Assembly: GCA_948474755.1 (NCBI GenBank)
Contig: CAOLHI010000958.1
Coordinates: forward strand, 372,001 to 436,000
Length of the DNA stretch: 64,000 bases
Source of the DNA: Ctenosaura bakeri
Taxonomy: Eukaryota; Chordata; Lepidosauria; Squamata; Iguanidae
Direction of reading: 5' to 3'
The translations under genes and the position numbers were made by a program. Under the pieces are notes generated by a model. The model was not told where the DNA came from. It did not search any database and saw nothing but the letters and a program-made list of their open reading frames with translations. Positions 1 to 11,763 of the stretch are shown in pieces; positions within the stretch are counted from its first letter, which is position 1, and every line of letters starts with the position of its first letter.

Positions 1-577
1 TCGCCCACCCCTACGTTTCCCACACTGTTTTTTTAATGGAATTATTGCCCTTGTGCAGTTGTGCTCACCATCAACTCAAATGAAAATCACTAGAACAATC
101 ACACTCCTCTCCTCAGTAGGGAAAGGAGGGAGACAAATTGTCACATCGGAGGAGAAGGGAGCAGAGAGATTGTAGGGGAGGGGAGAGAAAGGGAGGCAAT
201 TCAGCAGGTATGGAACTGTAACTATGTTTATTTTGGTTTTCAGCTTTTTACTTTGATGGGGAATTGTACAATTCTGAGAATGTCATTTTAAAAAGAAAAA
301 CAAGGTAGGACATTTGGGAATAGACAGAGTGACAACAACCTCCAGGGTTATATGATCTTCTTTCTACCTCTAGTACTGGATATAAAGTGAGAAGGCCCAC
401 CCCCGTGAGAAACAAACCCACTGCTCACCAGAAGATGCCTGTGTGGAAGCACGACTTCTATTTCTTTGTACATGTGAAAGGGACCTTTCGCACTAGGTAA
501 AAGAAACAGAAAAGAAACTCTACTATAATTGAAGTTGAGGGTTTTTTTTCTTTAGGAAAAAGCCTTCAATTATAGCC

Positions 578-578
<1 letters not shown>
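1..578. other. unassigned non-coding DNA
   Basis: I see no gene or recognisable mobile element here. A purine-rich stretch (gggagg/gagaggag) lies near 110-200. The segment ends at the AAT microsatellite. Confidence 0.5.

Positions 579-632
<54 letters not shown>
579..632. repeat. (AAT)n microsatellite
   Basis: About 18 uninterrupted AAT units. The tract is perfect, so it should be length-polymorphic. L2-type LINE tails in this window also end in AAT-rich runs (see 28.8 kb), but no L2 sequence is recognisable next to this tract. Confidence 0.95.
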
Positions 633-633
<1 letters not shown>

Positions 634-2882
634 AGAAGTTTCATGCATAAACACCCTCCCACCATCCACTAGTGTTGTCTAACCTCCCATCCATTAGAAA
701 GACGTGGTATGAAAAAGACTTAATTTTACAAGGTCCTTCCAGGAAACTGTTTTGTGTGAACTGAAAGGTATAGTAGACACATCTAGAAAGTCAGAATTGC
801 TGAGTCAGTTTCTCATTGAAGACTGAGTACCACACCCTACTGTATCTGTTTTGTACAGAATGTTCCATAAAAGATCTCTGATAGTACACAATGTCTATAT
901 GGGTTGCAGCTAGCAAAATGTTAATGAGAATGTATCTGTTAAGCACACAGCGAAAGCTGGCCCATATACTTCCAAAGTTGTGTAAGACTCCTGTCACACC
1001 CTTTCAGTAACATCCAAAGAAAGGAAGCACATGGGTTGACTGAAATATGTAGCTAATTCCCATGCTGCTATCAGTGCCCCCTAGCAAAGAAGTAATATAG
1101 ACAAAGAGAGAATCATGCCCCATGGTAAACTGTTGAAACCTCCTTTACAGAAGCCATTGGAGATACAACAGTACCACAAGAAATTGTTCAAGCAATGTTC
1201 AAGCAATCTATGAATGAGGCTGCATATTTTTCCAGGGCAATCTTTGGCTTGTGGTGCTCTGTTTTTGTCCCACTAACTAAAGGTTTCCATTGATGACTGT
1301 TTTCCTTGTGACTGGCAAAAAAGAAAGAGAAGTGTTAGTGTATATTGCAAAGATGTGTTAACAGATGTATCAGTTTCTCTGCCAGCTAATGTTTTAACAG
1401 TGCAAACAAATTGGACAGGGGATCTAAAATGTAACTACACTTTGAAAGAGGTATGTTGGGAAACTGGTATTGTCAAATCTTTCACACACCTCTGCTTTCA
1501 GAGACTCTTCAGATGCTTTTGGTTTTCCCTGTATGGACATAAAACAAGACGCTATGCTGTAGCCATACCTGCTGTGAGCTATCTTTCACTCTCCAGTCTG
1601 GAAATAGTGACATCTAGCGATGATGCAAGTCAGGAGCACGGTTTATTTGAGATTATTACATCCAATGCTTTTTTTAAAAAAATCCCTAAATATTGTTGTG
1701 TAGTAACCATGAAATTCAATTTGGACACTGATTTTTAGATCTCAAAATGTCCACTTTGAAATATATATACTTTTGGGCATTCTGTACTTCTGAGGTAAAA
1801 TTCATGACAAAAATATCTCACTATAAATCTTCAGAAAAGCAGATAAAGCCATCATATAAGTAATATAATGTGCTAAAACCTTCGGCAAATGTCATCATCA
1901 GAATGATGTCATAGGGGGTTTGGGGCATTATACGAAAGAGGAATGTTGCACCTCTCCCTTGACTGGGAAGTTTATAAATTGTAGTTGCACTGGGAACACA
2001 TAATATGTACAAAGCAGCTGTAAGGAAAATGTGTCTTTGTTATGCAGAAGCATAGAAAGAGGATGATTTAGCTGTGTCTGTGTGCACATGGCTGTATGTA
2101 CTTGTACCAGTTTTCCCATTGTTTACATGGGACATTTCCAGGATCACATAAGCAAACTGGGAAGTCTTAGCATGTGTACAGCAGAGCTCTTGTATCACAG
2201 CCATTGTTCACATATTTTAGACCTTTCTTCCCCCTCCCCCTCCCTTGAAGCTTTTACTCCTGAAAATCAAACATCTTTCTTCAGGTTCTACATTTGCCCA
2301 CAGGAAAGTTATTTTACATCAAGCGTCTATTTTTGGTAGGAGTCCCATTCTGTAATTTACTTGGCATAATGGCAACTAGCTGTTAACTGTAGTGGGGAAA
2401 TCCCCCCTTTAAAAAAAAGAGTAGTTGGAGAAGTTTGTTTCTAAGGTATCCATGCAATAAAACCAATGGTGTGTTAAGGTAAAACATACTCATAATTGAA
2501 GCAGGCTCCTTCATCTTATGCTCTCTGGAAGTTCAACAAATCTGTTAAGCACAGAAATGAAGATGTGGGTAAACATCTTCTTTGAGCAATTGTGTTTTTA
2601 TCCATGAAATAAATTCTTATGAAGAAAAATAGGTATCCTTCATACATAGGTATCCGCTGTAGTTCCTCCATTCTTCATGCTTATTGAGTGAAGATCCTCC
2701 ACTCCTCCCATGAGTTGATAAAGTCACTGCTTGGCCCAGAAAGGGAGACCAGATCTTCCAGCTTGTTCTATAAGTGTTACTATAGTGCACCACTGTCCTG
2801 GCTCTCACTCTTCTCCTTCCCAAGCCTGTTCAGTGTAAGTATGCTGGAACATCTTTTGTTCAGCCAGTGCTATAATGGATCC
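633..2882. other. unassigned non-coding DNA
   Basis: No exon or mobile element is recognisable. The longest frame, 127 codons on plus at 1355-1738, has no recognisable domain, low-complexity patches and no splice or promoter context, so I treat it as chance. Confidence 0.5.
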
Positions 2883-3061
2883 CGTTGTTGTGTGCTTTCA
2901 AGTTATTTCCAACTTATGGGGCCCTAAGGTGAACCTACCACAGGGTTTTCTGGGGCTGAGAATGTGTGATGCACCCAAAGTCATCCAGTGGGTTGAACAA
3001 GGAATTGAACACCAGCCTCTGTGGTTGTAGTTCAATGCTCACTACATCACACTGGCTCTCC
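2883..3061 (-). mobile_element. tRNA-derived SINE, Sauria type
   Basis: Read on minus, it starts with a tRNA-like head (gagagccagtgtgatgtag) and ends with the family tail (taagttggaaataacttgaaagc followed by acaacaac). The 11-bp target duplication ataatggatcc is perfect at 2872-2882 and 3062-3072, so the insertion is full length and its borders are certain. Tails of this type are known to be shared with the Bov-B LINE, a fragment of which lies at 63.6 kb. Confidence 0.85.
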
Positions 3062-3072
3062 ATAATGGATCC

Positions 3073-3639
3073 TAGTGTAAGGCCCTGCTTTGGGGATCCC
3101 CAATGTCAGTACGGTTTGGATGAACACCATACCTAATTGGCAATATATTTTATTGGCTCTGATATCAAATTCAAGCCTGAGACGGGACAGAGAGGTCAAA
3201 CTGAGTGAGGGAAAGCATTTGACTGTAAATGTGAGAAGCATAGGTCAACTCCAAACTTCCTCCAGGTAAGACTGAATCACTTGTCAGGCAAATACACATC
3301 ATTCCTGTAGATAATAGGCTTAAATAGAAGCTGGACTATTCCAGGGAATCTAACTGTGAGGAGCCCACCAGGACACTGATTGACACTTATCCATCCCTTG
3401 TACACCTGGATTCTTTCCTCTGTCCTCACAGCACCCACAATAGACAGCTATTACAACATCCATCACGCCTTTGTCAATCAAAGCATTAAGCCCATCAACA
3501 GGCAAAAGACTCATTGTCCACAACAGGTTCCCTTTGTCTTGCATCTGGAAAGTTCACAGTCACAAGCCATTTTCAGGGTACAAATACCCCTGATTTGAGG
3601 ATGCCCAGTGCAGTCTCTTGAAGGTCTATCCATAACTCT
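3073..3639 (+). other. sequence upstream of an LTR-like module
   Basis: No recognisable coding domain. It could be U3 or internal sequence of the LTR element that follows, because the left limit of that element is not visible. The 72-codon plus frame at 3380-3598 matches no retroviral domain that I recognise. Confidence 0.25.
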
Positions 3640-4045
3640 GTCCATCTGGCACCTGAATGAGAACTGTCCTTAGGTCCTGCCTAAGCCAAAATACATTTCT
3701 GCTCTTCGCTACTCTTTTGGACTGGTAATTATAAATCCCCCCAAATCCCTCAGCCTCTCTATAATTTTTCCTCTCTTTCTCTTTCAGCTAGCTCTTCTGT
3801 GAATGTGTGATTGTGTGCATCATGTGTGCATGCATGAGTGAATTCCCCTCAATAAAATCATTTTATTAGACAATTCTGCTTGGTTTTTGGCTTGGCCTGA
3901 CCCTGTAAACATTGGGTAAAAAGATCTCGCCAGGTTACCCTGCCTCTCACATTGCTATTGCTTGTGCTCTGGCTAGTTTCCATTCCCCATCATGTGGAGC
4001 ACATTGAGGTGTCCCCCAAGGGACCCCAGAAATCAGGGTAACACT
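3640..4045 (+). mobile_element. LTR-like promoter and poly(A) module, copy 1
   Basis: A TATA-like motif (aattataaatcc, about 3727) is followed about 120 bp later by the poly(A) signal caataaaa (about 3849), the order expected for an LTR. The downstream part, about 3840-4045, closely matches the reverse complement of 11445-11650. The shared block includes ttgggtaaaaagatctcgc (3912-3930 here), an attgcta..cttgtgctct block and a final cagaaatcagggtaaca. Two copies in opposite orientation show that this is an interspersed element, not a unique promoter. The U3 limit is unclear. No gag, pol or env sequence is recognisable next to it. Called LTR by structure only. Confidence 0.5.
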
Positions 4046-4051
4046 AGACCA

Positions 4052-4109
4052 GGAGAAAGAGAGAGAGAGAGAAGAATAGATAGATAGATAGATAGACGAT
4101 AGATATCTT
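4052..4109. repeat. (GA)n and (TAGA)n microsatellite
   Basis: A run of GA dinucleotides is followed by TAGA tetranucleotides with one interruption (gacg). It lies immediately downstream of the LTR-like module. Confidence 0.9.
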
Positions 4110-4234
4110 TTCTTGTCCCCCTCTCCTATTATGCATAGATCTTGAAAAGGATAGTAAGCCATCAGTAGAAATCATTAGAAAAGATAGGTCTGTATGATCA
4201 TATTCACAATGGTGGAAGGGAAAGCTTTTAGCTG

Positions 4235-4468
4235 GGGCCCACTCACATTGCATAGTTATAGTGCTATTGCTTCACTTCAGCTTCCATGGTTCCATCCTAT
4301 GAAATCCTGCAGCTTGTAGTTTGGTGAGAGACTGGAGCTATCTTGCTAAGAAATCAAAATGCCCCTCCCTATGCTGCAAATCCCAGGATTCCAGGGAATG
4401 TTGCCATGTCATTTAAGATGGAATCATGCTACTATAGCTGTGTTGGGCTATAGTATGAATAGGGCCCT
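4235..4468. mobile_element. old foldback MITE related to family A
   Basis: It starts with gggcccactcacattgcatag and ends with ctatagtatgaatagggccc, an imperfect terminal inverted repeat. Inside, 'tccatcctatgaaatcctgcagcttgtagttt' is opposed by 'gctgcaaatcccaggattccagggaatgttg', the same foldback layout as family A but much more diverged. No clear target duplication. Copies of the same older layout lie at 35.0 kb and, in pieces, at 51.1 kb. Confidence 0.6.
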
Positions 4469-4529
4469 AGGTTTTGCAGACAAGTAGGTAGCAATAGAGC
4501 CTTTCTAGTGCATGGGGTTTGTCATTTTC

Positions 4530-4626
4530 CTTTGTCCATCCATAAGAAAACCCTATGAAGTTCATGGTGTTATTCATAACTTGACAGATGACTTGAAGGC
4601 AGGCACACACACACACACACACACAC
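4530..4626 (+). mobile_element. 5S-SINE 3' fragment with (CA)n tail
   Basis: The part with aaaaccctatgaagttcatgg and gatgacttgaaggcaggcacac matches the 3' half of the 5S-derived SINE at 40.6 kb. The 5S-like head is absent, so this is a 5'-truncated copy. The (CA)n run to 4626 is the SINE tail grown into a microsatellite. Confidence 0.6.
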
Positions 4627-6262
4627 TTAAACTGCTGTTGTCAAGCAAGCATTTGCTTTCCTAAGCTAAAGCCTAGTTAAAGCTTTGCTTCAGTTACTCT
4701 TTTTTGCTTCCCCCTTGGGTAGCAGCTGGTTCTTCCTATTTGGCTGGTTTCCAGTTTCCGTTAGTCCTCCTTTTTTCAGGCAGTGCTTTTCTGGAACCTA
4801 AGGTGCTACTTAAAAATAGTTGCTCCCTTGGCAACGCAGTTCCTGTTTTTATCAAATTTATCAATATGATTTTTTTTTCTAGCCAAGCTCTTCTCAGCCT
4901 TCTTCTGAGAAGGAGATCTCATGTCAGCATACCATGTCCTCAGAGAGATGCTAAGGTGAGAACATCCAGATAGTGTCTGCTACCTATACTAGTGCCTGTC
5001 ATAAGTTTCCTGAGTTGGGTGGCTGGATCTGAGAGCCAGCATATAAATGTCTCTCAGTGCCTCAGCATCATGCTGCATAGGGACTGGCAGGCAGTACTCT
5101 GAGGGTCCCTCCTAAACTTGGAATTAGGCCTTGTGTTCATTTATAAAGCTAATCCTCAGCCATACATTTTTTGGCAAGATATTACCATAATCAGGTAATT
5201 ACTTCTTGTCTTGAAAAATCAACCCTATGATTTTATTCAGGTGCATGTGTATTTGTGAATGTGTTGAAGAAGCACTGTGCAAATATCTACTAAACTGGTA
5301 CAGTCTGCCCTAATTTCTATTATACTCTAATGCATTTTAATTTATTTTCTACAATCCCTCAATGAATGGTAGGCAAAGGGGTAGGCACATTGGGTTCACA
5401 CAGTACCTCCTCCAGGTGACTGTGTACTTACACAGAAACAGTTCTCATAGAGGAAAATATGCAAAAATGAGTATTCAGATCAAGCTGTCTATTGGATTCA
5501 GTCTTCTGTGTTGGCAGCCCTGGAGGGTTCAGTAATGATAGTGCTGGCAAAGAGAAACAGAACAATGAAGAACAGAAAGAACTGTACTTGTAGTATTCTG
5601 TATGCCTAAGGGGGAATCTCTTAAAATACTTTTGATACAAAGCCAGATTATAGAGAGGATTTGGCCACTGCTCCATCCAAGTTAACACAAATGCATTCTG
5701 GTGCTAGTGAAGACTTTACAGGGAAAGCAAGTAGGGTTCTCTTTGTTTAGAAAATGAGATGCATTATTAGATATGCTATGAGACATGCCAACACTTGAAA
5801 TTATTCAAACAAGAATACGCTTCTTGAGAACAATAGTAGACAGACACACACACACACATTTTGAACAGGGCCAGACTGGTGTAATATTTTGCCTTCATTT
5901 TAGGAAGATCCAGCTGGGATCTTGAATGTTGAGGTCAGATGAAGCAAGTGAAGCCATCTGGCCCTTTGATAGAAAGGTCAGTTCTGAAATGGATGTTTTG
6001 TAAGACTTTTTCTCAGTGACTGTAAATGGTTTAATTTAGTTATCTCCTCGATAAATATCTCTGGGGAAATTCCATGCCCCAAACAATTTATTAATTTATA
6101 TTTGCATTCTGTATTGTTAATTCTCAGTGACTACCAGCCTCTGGTGTTGTACTCACATTCCTATTTCCAAAGGGGGTGGTAGGGGAGACCCAGGAGCAAT
6201 TGTAACTATCATGTTTTCTTTCCTTCTATTTGAGTTAAGGATTGCTATCTATTCTGGTCTAT
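4627..6262. other. unassigned non-coding DNA
   Basis: Nothing recognisable apart from a short (CA)n at 5846-5859. No frame here shows a conserved domain. Confidence 0.5.
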
Positions 6263-6393
6263 GGCCATTTCTGCACTAGAGCGTTATAGCGCTAATATTC
6301 CACTTTCAACATCCTATGGAATCCTGTGGTTTGCAGTTTTGGGAGGGGCCGCCTCCCAATAATAGAGCTATAACATTCTAGTGTGGAAATAGC
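6263..6393. mobile_element. family A MITE, short form
   Basis: Starts ggccatttctgcactagag and ends with the inverted terminus ctagtgtggaaatagc. The left arm carries the family A core (ccactttcaacatcctatgg) and runs directly into the right terminus without the second core, as in the short copy at 41.2 kb. Two independent copies with the same internal deletion define a short subfamily. Confidence 0.8.
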
Positions 6394-6409
6394 TTACAGA
6401 TCAAGCTTT

Positions 6410-6604
6410 GTTGTAGTTGTGCGCTTCCAAGTAATTTAGAACTTTAGGCAACCCTAAGGTGAACCTATTATGGGGTTTTCTGGGGCTGAGGATGTGTGAT
6501 GCATTCAAGTTCATTTGGTAGGTTTCCATGGATAAAGGGGAAAATGAACCTTGGACTCCAGGTTCATAGTCTAATGCTCAAACCAATATACTGTGCTGGC
6601 TCTC
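6410..6604 (-). mobile_element. Sauria-type tRNA SINE
   Basis: On minus it opens with the head gagagccagcacagtatattg and ends with acttggaagcgcac and a short ACAAC tail. The head and core match the 2.9 kb and 44.5 kb copies. Several small deletions make it an older copy; I see no clean target duplication. Confidence 0.8.
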
Positions 6605-7520
6605 ATGAACCAAGCAACTGTACTAGATATTCTTGGAAGGAACAGCAGTCAGTCCTTTTGAGTCTCTAATGATTATTCAATGTCTACTTTCCTAGAAGTT
6701 GTATAGTTCATTTCAAGCATAAAAAGCACTGTGCAATTTGGTTCAAAAATAGTAACGACATCATAAAAAATGCTATCTATAGAATACACTGATACAACAT
6801 AATATGGATGTTGTTGTTTTGTGCTATCAGATCTCCTCTGAGTTGTTCTGACCCCAAGAATGAGAGACCTTCAAGAGATCCTGTTATTCTTTATGTATAC
6901 AATACCACTTCCATGGCCACTTCCCTTCTTACCCATACCTGGAAATGGCATCCACCAGTCAGAGGTGAGCTGATGGCTGTGAAAGAACTGTAGCAGCACT
7001 ATAACAACACTCTTTTGTTCTTCTTCTGTTGCCATTTGTCAGACCTTTTTTCGGGAACCTCCATATTTACCACATTTTTATGTACAATGTTTTGGCAATT
7101 CTAGTACCCTGGAAGACTGCTTTTTGCTCATTTCCAAAATAAAGAATATTAAGAGGATATCCTATGATGGTCATGCCAGTGGAGAGTGCAGTGCTACAAC
7201 ATACATTCATGCTTTTGCCAATTCTAGACAAGGGCCTATGAGAACCCAATAAATGTTACTAGTTTCCCAGTGCCTTACATGTTTCCCTAGAACAAGCATT
7301 GCATGAACTGTCTTGAAATCATATTTTGGGAATATGATGAGTTCCTGTTCTTTGGGAATATGACCTACCACAAAAATGTTAGATATGGTACCCTCCTGAA
7401 CTTCCTTTCTTTGTACTCCCAAAAGGCCTTTATTCTGGACTATAAGGGATAGATAATCAGCAGGTAAAAGATTCATTATATTCCCCTCCTCAAAGAAATC
7501 AGAGATCTACAATATTTACA
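6605..7520. other. unassigned non-coding DNA
   Basis: No recognisable gene or mobile element. Confidence 0.5.
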
Positions 7521-7731
7521 GTGTGGTGTATTGATCTGAATGTTGGACTGGTACTCTGTGAGACTATGATTCTAATGTTTGTCTATTCAGTCATGGAGAC
7601 CAACTGACTGACTTTGGGCAAGTCCCACACTTTTAACCTTAGAGGAAAGCAATGGCAAACATTCTCTGAATGAATCTTGCCAAGAAAATCCTAGGATAAG
7701 GTTACCATAAATCAGTGTTGACTTTTAGGCA
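7521..7731 (+). mobile_element. Sauria-type tRNA SINE, diverged
   Basis: Starts gtgtggtgtattgatctgaatg (A-box region) and has 'cagtcatggagaccaactgactgactttgggcaagtc' and 'ccataaatcagtgttgactttt', all in the order of the family consensus. The 3' tail is degraded, so this is an older copy. Confidence 0.8.
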
Positions 7732-8081
7732 AAGAAAAATGCAGTACTTTGGTGTCAAAAGGAAAATTCAAGTGACCTGGCTTCTCTGACACTATACTGT
7801 AAAGATTTTGAACTTTTGAATGCTGTAGAAATTAAAAAAAAAAAAATCAAACAACCTGATGTCCAAGCCAACCTTCATTTGTATGGTCCACCTTTCATAT
7901 TCATAGTGATGGAGTTTCTTTGTGTTCAGATATGGTAGTACTAAGAGCAGTAGCAGCAGCAGCAGATCCTCCTGCGCCTTCTAATTGTCTTCAAAAATTC
8001 TTCCAAATGTCAAATAAGATTTTATACCTGTGCAGAATATGCTGTCAGCTAAAATCAAATTTTTGTAAATCAGACAGGAGT

Positions 8082-8311
8082 ACAGTGGGCCCTCCTTTAC
8101 CACAACCTCTGCTTATGTGATTTCTTCCTCATGCAAAGTGTTGTGTCCCTATACCTGAAATGGTGGCAACATATATGTGGATGTGCTGAAGCATCTCTGT
8201 GCACATCACTACCATTGAATATAATGGGATGCAAGCATTCATGTTTTTTTATTTTTTTGGGGGGGGGTCCTGGAACAGAACCCCCTTATATAGAGAGGCA
8301 TTCCAAATGCC
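8082..8311. mobile_element. Tc1/mariner (pogo/Tigger-like) MITE, decayed
   Basis: Starts acagtgggccctcctttacc, typical of a Tigger-like terminus. The interior has gtggatgtgctgaagca and ccattgaatataatgggatgc, features I associate with Tigger-like non-autonomous elements. The opposite end (ggggtcctggaacagaaccccc) is only a weak inverted match. Assignment rests on remembered consensus features. Confidence 0.45.
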
Positions 8312-9588
8312 TCTAACGGTTCAGGTGCAAAGCCTAGGGAACTCTGGACCTGTTGAAGAAAGGCAGCACAGAACATCTAATCAAGTTCTATAGGGCTTCC
8401 GTGGTCAAACAGTCTAAGGTTTATAAAGACTGCAGCTGATGGAAAGGTATTTCATGAAAACAACTACATTTGCAGCAAGCACTGATTATTCACCTCTTTT
8501 TTGTGGGTGAGATTAGATGCAAGACAAAGAACCCACACATTGCATGCAGATTTAAATCAATTGGGCTTTGCCATGCCTTCTACTGTTTCTCCATTCTAAC
8601 CCCACCACACATATTCTCCCAGTTAAAGTGTAATTAATTTAAGGTTTATAGTTATCCTTCCTTAATTAAAAATGTGATTAGATCTTTTAATTACAATTTT
8701 ATTTCTCCATTCCACAGCTTTTATGTGTTTATTCCTTTCCCTGATCTCTTGGTTGTATCATACAGAACCATTACTTCATTGAGAGAGCATACACAGTTCT
8801 TGGGATCAAGAGGGATAGATAGGCATTAATATGAAACAGAAGACAGCAGGGCAAGGCTAAGGTGCCTAAGAATGGAAAACTGAAAATAAGACAGAAACAA
8901 TAAGACAGAAGATATTTTGCTGGCTGAAGGCAACAAGCACCAGAATCTTATATCACCTTAACATAACTTTATGTGTGCTTAGCTAAGTAGCAGAGGAACC
9001 AAGAAAAGTCAAGAGTGCCCGATGAACCTAGGGACCAATGTGTATCAGTGCACTGTGCACATCTGTGTACAATGCAATCTCAGGGATTTTGCTGGCTCTG
9101 CTATGTAGTAATGCAACAGCAGTCTTCTACTGGGCATGGACATTATGAAACTGCTCAGTTCTATTTCCTACATGAGTAAGTTCATTTACAAAAATGCAAT
9201 ACAAGATTCAGGTCCCTACTCCCTTCTCTCTTTAATGAAAATAGAGCCCAGTTGGACAGTTAGTTGCACACTGGTGTTAGTGGACACTTTTGGCATCTGT
9301 TAGCATCTTCTACAATACCTGAGGCAATACTCTAGTTTAGAAGGTTCAGGTCAGATCATGTGGCTTACCTTCATTTTCCAACAGAGGGGGATGGTCTGAG
9401 ACTTGCTGTTGCTGCCCTGAGAATCTACCACCTGGGACAGTTGTTCCATTTCCTAATAGGAAGTTACTGGATAGGGAGCAGAGACATGAAAATTTCCCAG
9501 ACTTTCTTTTATTGAATTTTCTCTCAATTTTTATCTGGATTTTCTTCCCATTTTTGTCTTGTGTCATGTTGTGAGACTTCTTTTCTTT
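8312..9588. other. unassigned non-coding DNA
   Basis: No gene or repeat recognised. AT-rich blocks occur near 8630-8710. Confidence 0.5.
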
Positions 9589-9850
9589 CTGCACTGAAAT
9601 TTGCAAAATTTTGAGCACATTTCCCCAATTTGTGCATTCATTCATTCATTTATTCATTTATTTATTTTCTAATTTTGCACCACTTTCCACAATAGACTAA
9701 ACCATGTCTCCACATTAGCCAAACTCATTTTAAAATATGTTTGCTGTGTTGTTGTTTTTCCTGGATATGCCCCACAAGGTCCACAAATATGAGAATGCTT
9801 AAGACCAGGTATACTTTTTTCTTGCTGCAAGTCTCAGGAGTTACTACCTT
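9589..9850. repeat. family F interspersed repeat, partial
   Basis: Loose repeats of gcacattt / tgcattcattt units at 9600-9680 are followed, after a gap, by cttgctgcaagtctcagg at 9821-9838. The same two features occur in the same order at 61.3-61.53 kb (cttgcagcaagtctcggg). I do not recognise the family. Confidence 0.35.
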
Positions 9851-10802
9851 CACTGAGGCTGTCAAATTTAATTAAATCTCTTTTATCCCAAGCAGAAACA
9901 AAAGTGGAGAACATAAAAGGGGTTGTAGTCAAGAGAAGGGCCTTTCATGACAAAGACAGATAATTGTGGAGACTAACTCTTCACTGGTTGCAGAAAGTGC
10001 TGGGTATCAAAGGGATATTGTACTCTCATCTTTTCTGAGGAGACTTCCTTGTTGCTGGAGCTGTTTTGTTTTCCTCTTTGTGTCTATTTATTTGCCTTCT
10101 ATTTATTTCCACCCTGCTGGCATGGAACCAAGCCCCCAGGTCTTCATCCTTAGTCAGCTTCTGGAGCAGAGGCAGTTGGGGAAAGGAGCTGAATGTGAGA
10201 TTTTGTTATGGAACCATCTTTATGATTGGTCTACTTTGTCACACCAACTTAACTATGAAAGATAGATGCTGAAAGAAATACAATGAAATGCATGGGCTGT
10301 GCACAGCAATGAGAATGAGAACAGAAGAAATAGCTCCCTCATTATTGTTGCAGTTTTAAGAGTCATGTTTGGATGAGAAAGTACAGTCAGGACTGAGCCA
10401 TATTGTCTGTGTGGTTCTGCACGCACATTGTGACATGGCATTCTTGTTGGTTACAAGCAGGATTAATTTGGATTCTTGAGATACAAGCTGGCAAAGGATG
10501 GTTTGCTCTGCCAGATTCTTAGTGGTCAGATCACCATGTACTTGCTTGTGAAACCAAATCTGTAGACACATGCACTGCAAGATGAGTCAGTTCTGAGTTT
10601 TTTCCTTCTTTTTTTTTAAAAAAATGACTTTTGAACAGAGCAGACCAAAGACCTTCATCCAATTCTCCACTATTAGTAAATGAAATTAGAATTTATCGTT
10701 TTCATGCTCTGAGTTTCTGGTTGCATATGACTCATTCTTGTGTGTTCAAATGCATTCTCAGTAGAAAATTTTCTGCGCAATGTATTTTCCCAGTGAAATT
10801 TT

Positions 10803-10803
<1 letters not shown>
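9851..10803. other. unassigned non-coding DNA
   Basis: No gene or repeat recognised. Frames up to 99 codons here have no recognisable domain. Confidence 0.45.
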
Positions 10804-10854
<51 letters not shown>

Positions 10855-10876
10855 CTTATCTATCAATCATCTATCC
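10804..10876. repeat. (CTGT)n(CTAT)n microsatellite
   Basis: Three CTGT units run into more than ten CTAT units with two interruptions near the 3' end. Confidence 0.95.
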
Positions 10877-11011
10877 TTTATATTTTGCTTTAAATCTATT
10901 CAGGATAGATACTTTTTTGTCAACTGAGGGCCACTGTTTTCTCTCCAGATGTAACATTGCTCCCTAGATTTTTATTGGATACAGATTCTGGCTCCAAAAT
11001 CAGGAGACAAA

Positions 11012-11225
11012 GGATTCATAGAATCATAGAAATGTAGAGTTGGAAGAGACCCCAGGGGCTATTGAGTCCAACCCCCTGCCATGCAGGAACACCCTCAAAG
11101 CACTCCTGACAGATGGCCATCTAGTCTCTGCTTAAAAACCTCCAAAGAAGCAGACTCCACTACACTCCGAGGCAGCAGATTCCACTGCCGGACAGCCCTG
11201 ACTGTCAGGAAGCCCTCTTCTTCCT
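11012..11225 (-). mobile_element. CR1 LINE 3' end
   Basis: On minus the frame reads ..AVRQWNLLPRSVVESASLEVFKQRLDGHL.., the conserved C-terminal end of CR1 ORF2. It is followed by the 3' UTR and the terminal (tctatgattctatgaat) 8-mer-type repeats at 11016-11034. The copy is 5'-truncated within the last ORF2 codons, as is usual for CR1. The frame is intact over this short piece. Confidence 0.85.
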
Positions 11226-11444
11226 CTCCTTCCTCTACTATTCTGGAATGATTATTATTAATCAACTTTTGGGAGTTGTACATAGTTAGCTGCAGTGTCC
11301 TTGTGATTTGCCATCCTAGTGCCATGTACATGTAAGAACTAGATGTTCTTTTGAAAGTCTTAGGAAAAAATAAAAGCAAGCCTCCATACATTGACATTTC
11401 CCTAAGAACAGAAATTACACTATTGATTCATCAGGATTATTGGC

Positions 11445-11763
11445 CAATTTTGTTACCTTGATTTCTGGGGGTACCGTGAGGGACACCTAAATGCACTCCA
11501 AATTATACAAGTTGGGGAAATTAGTCAAAGAGCACAAGCTAGCAATACAAGAGACAGGGCAATGGAGCGAGATCTTTTTACCCAATGTCTATGGGATCAG
11601 GCCGAGTCAAGGAGCAAACAGAGGTGAAATAATAACAACTGTTTTTATTAAAATACAATCAAACAGTGTATGCAGCACACTCTGTGATAATGGGGCTTCC
11701 CATTATCTAGACTTAGCTAAAGGGGGACATTTCCCTCTTCAGGTAAACCAAGGGTTAATAAGG
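11445..11763 (-). mobile_element. LTR-like module copy 2, 3' (U5-side) part
   Basis: The reverse complement matches 3840-4045. It has an AATAAAA poly(A) signal near 11650, the shared block gcgagatctttttaccca (11567-11584 as written on plus) and the final ggtaacaa at the left edge. The upstream half of this LTR appears to continue at 12546-13085, beyond a plus-strand insertion. Opposite orientation to copy 1 rules out a simple local duplication. Confidence 0.5.

Noticed and set aside
1355..1738. 127-codon plus frame
   Set aside because: No domain or neighbouring exon signals; ends in an A/T tract.
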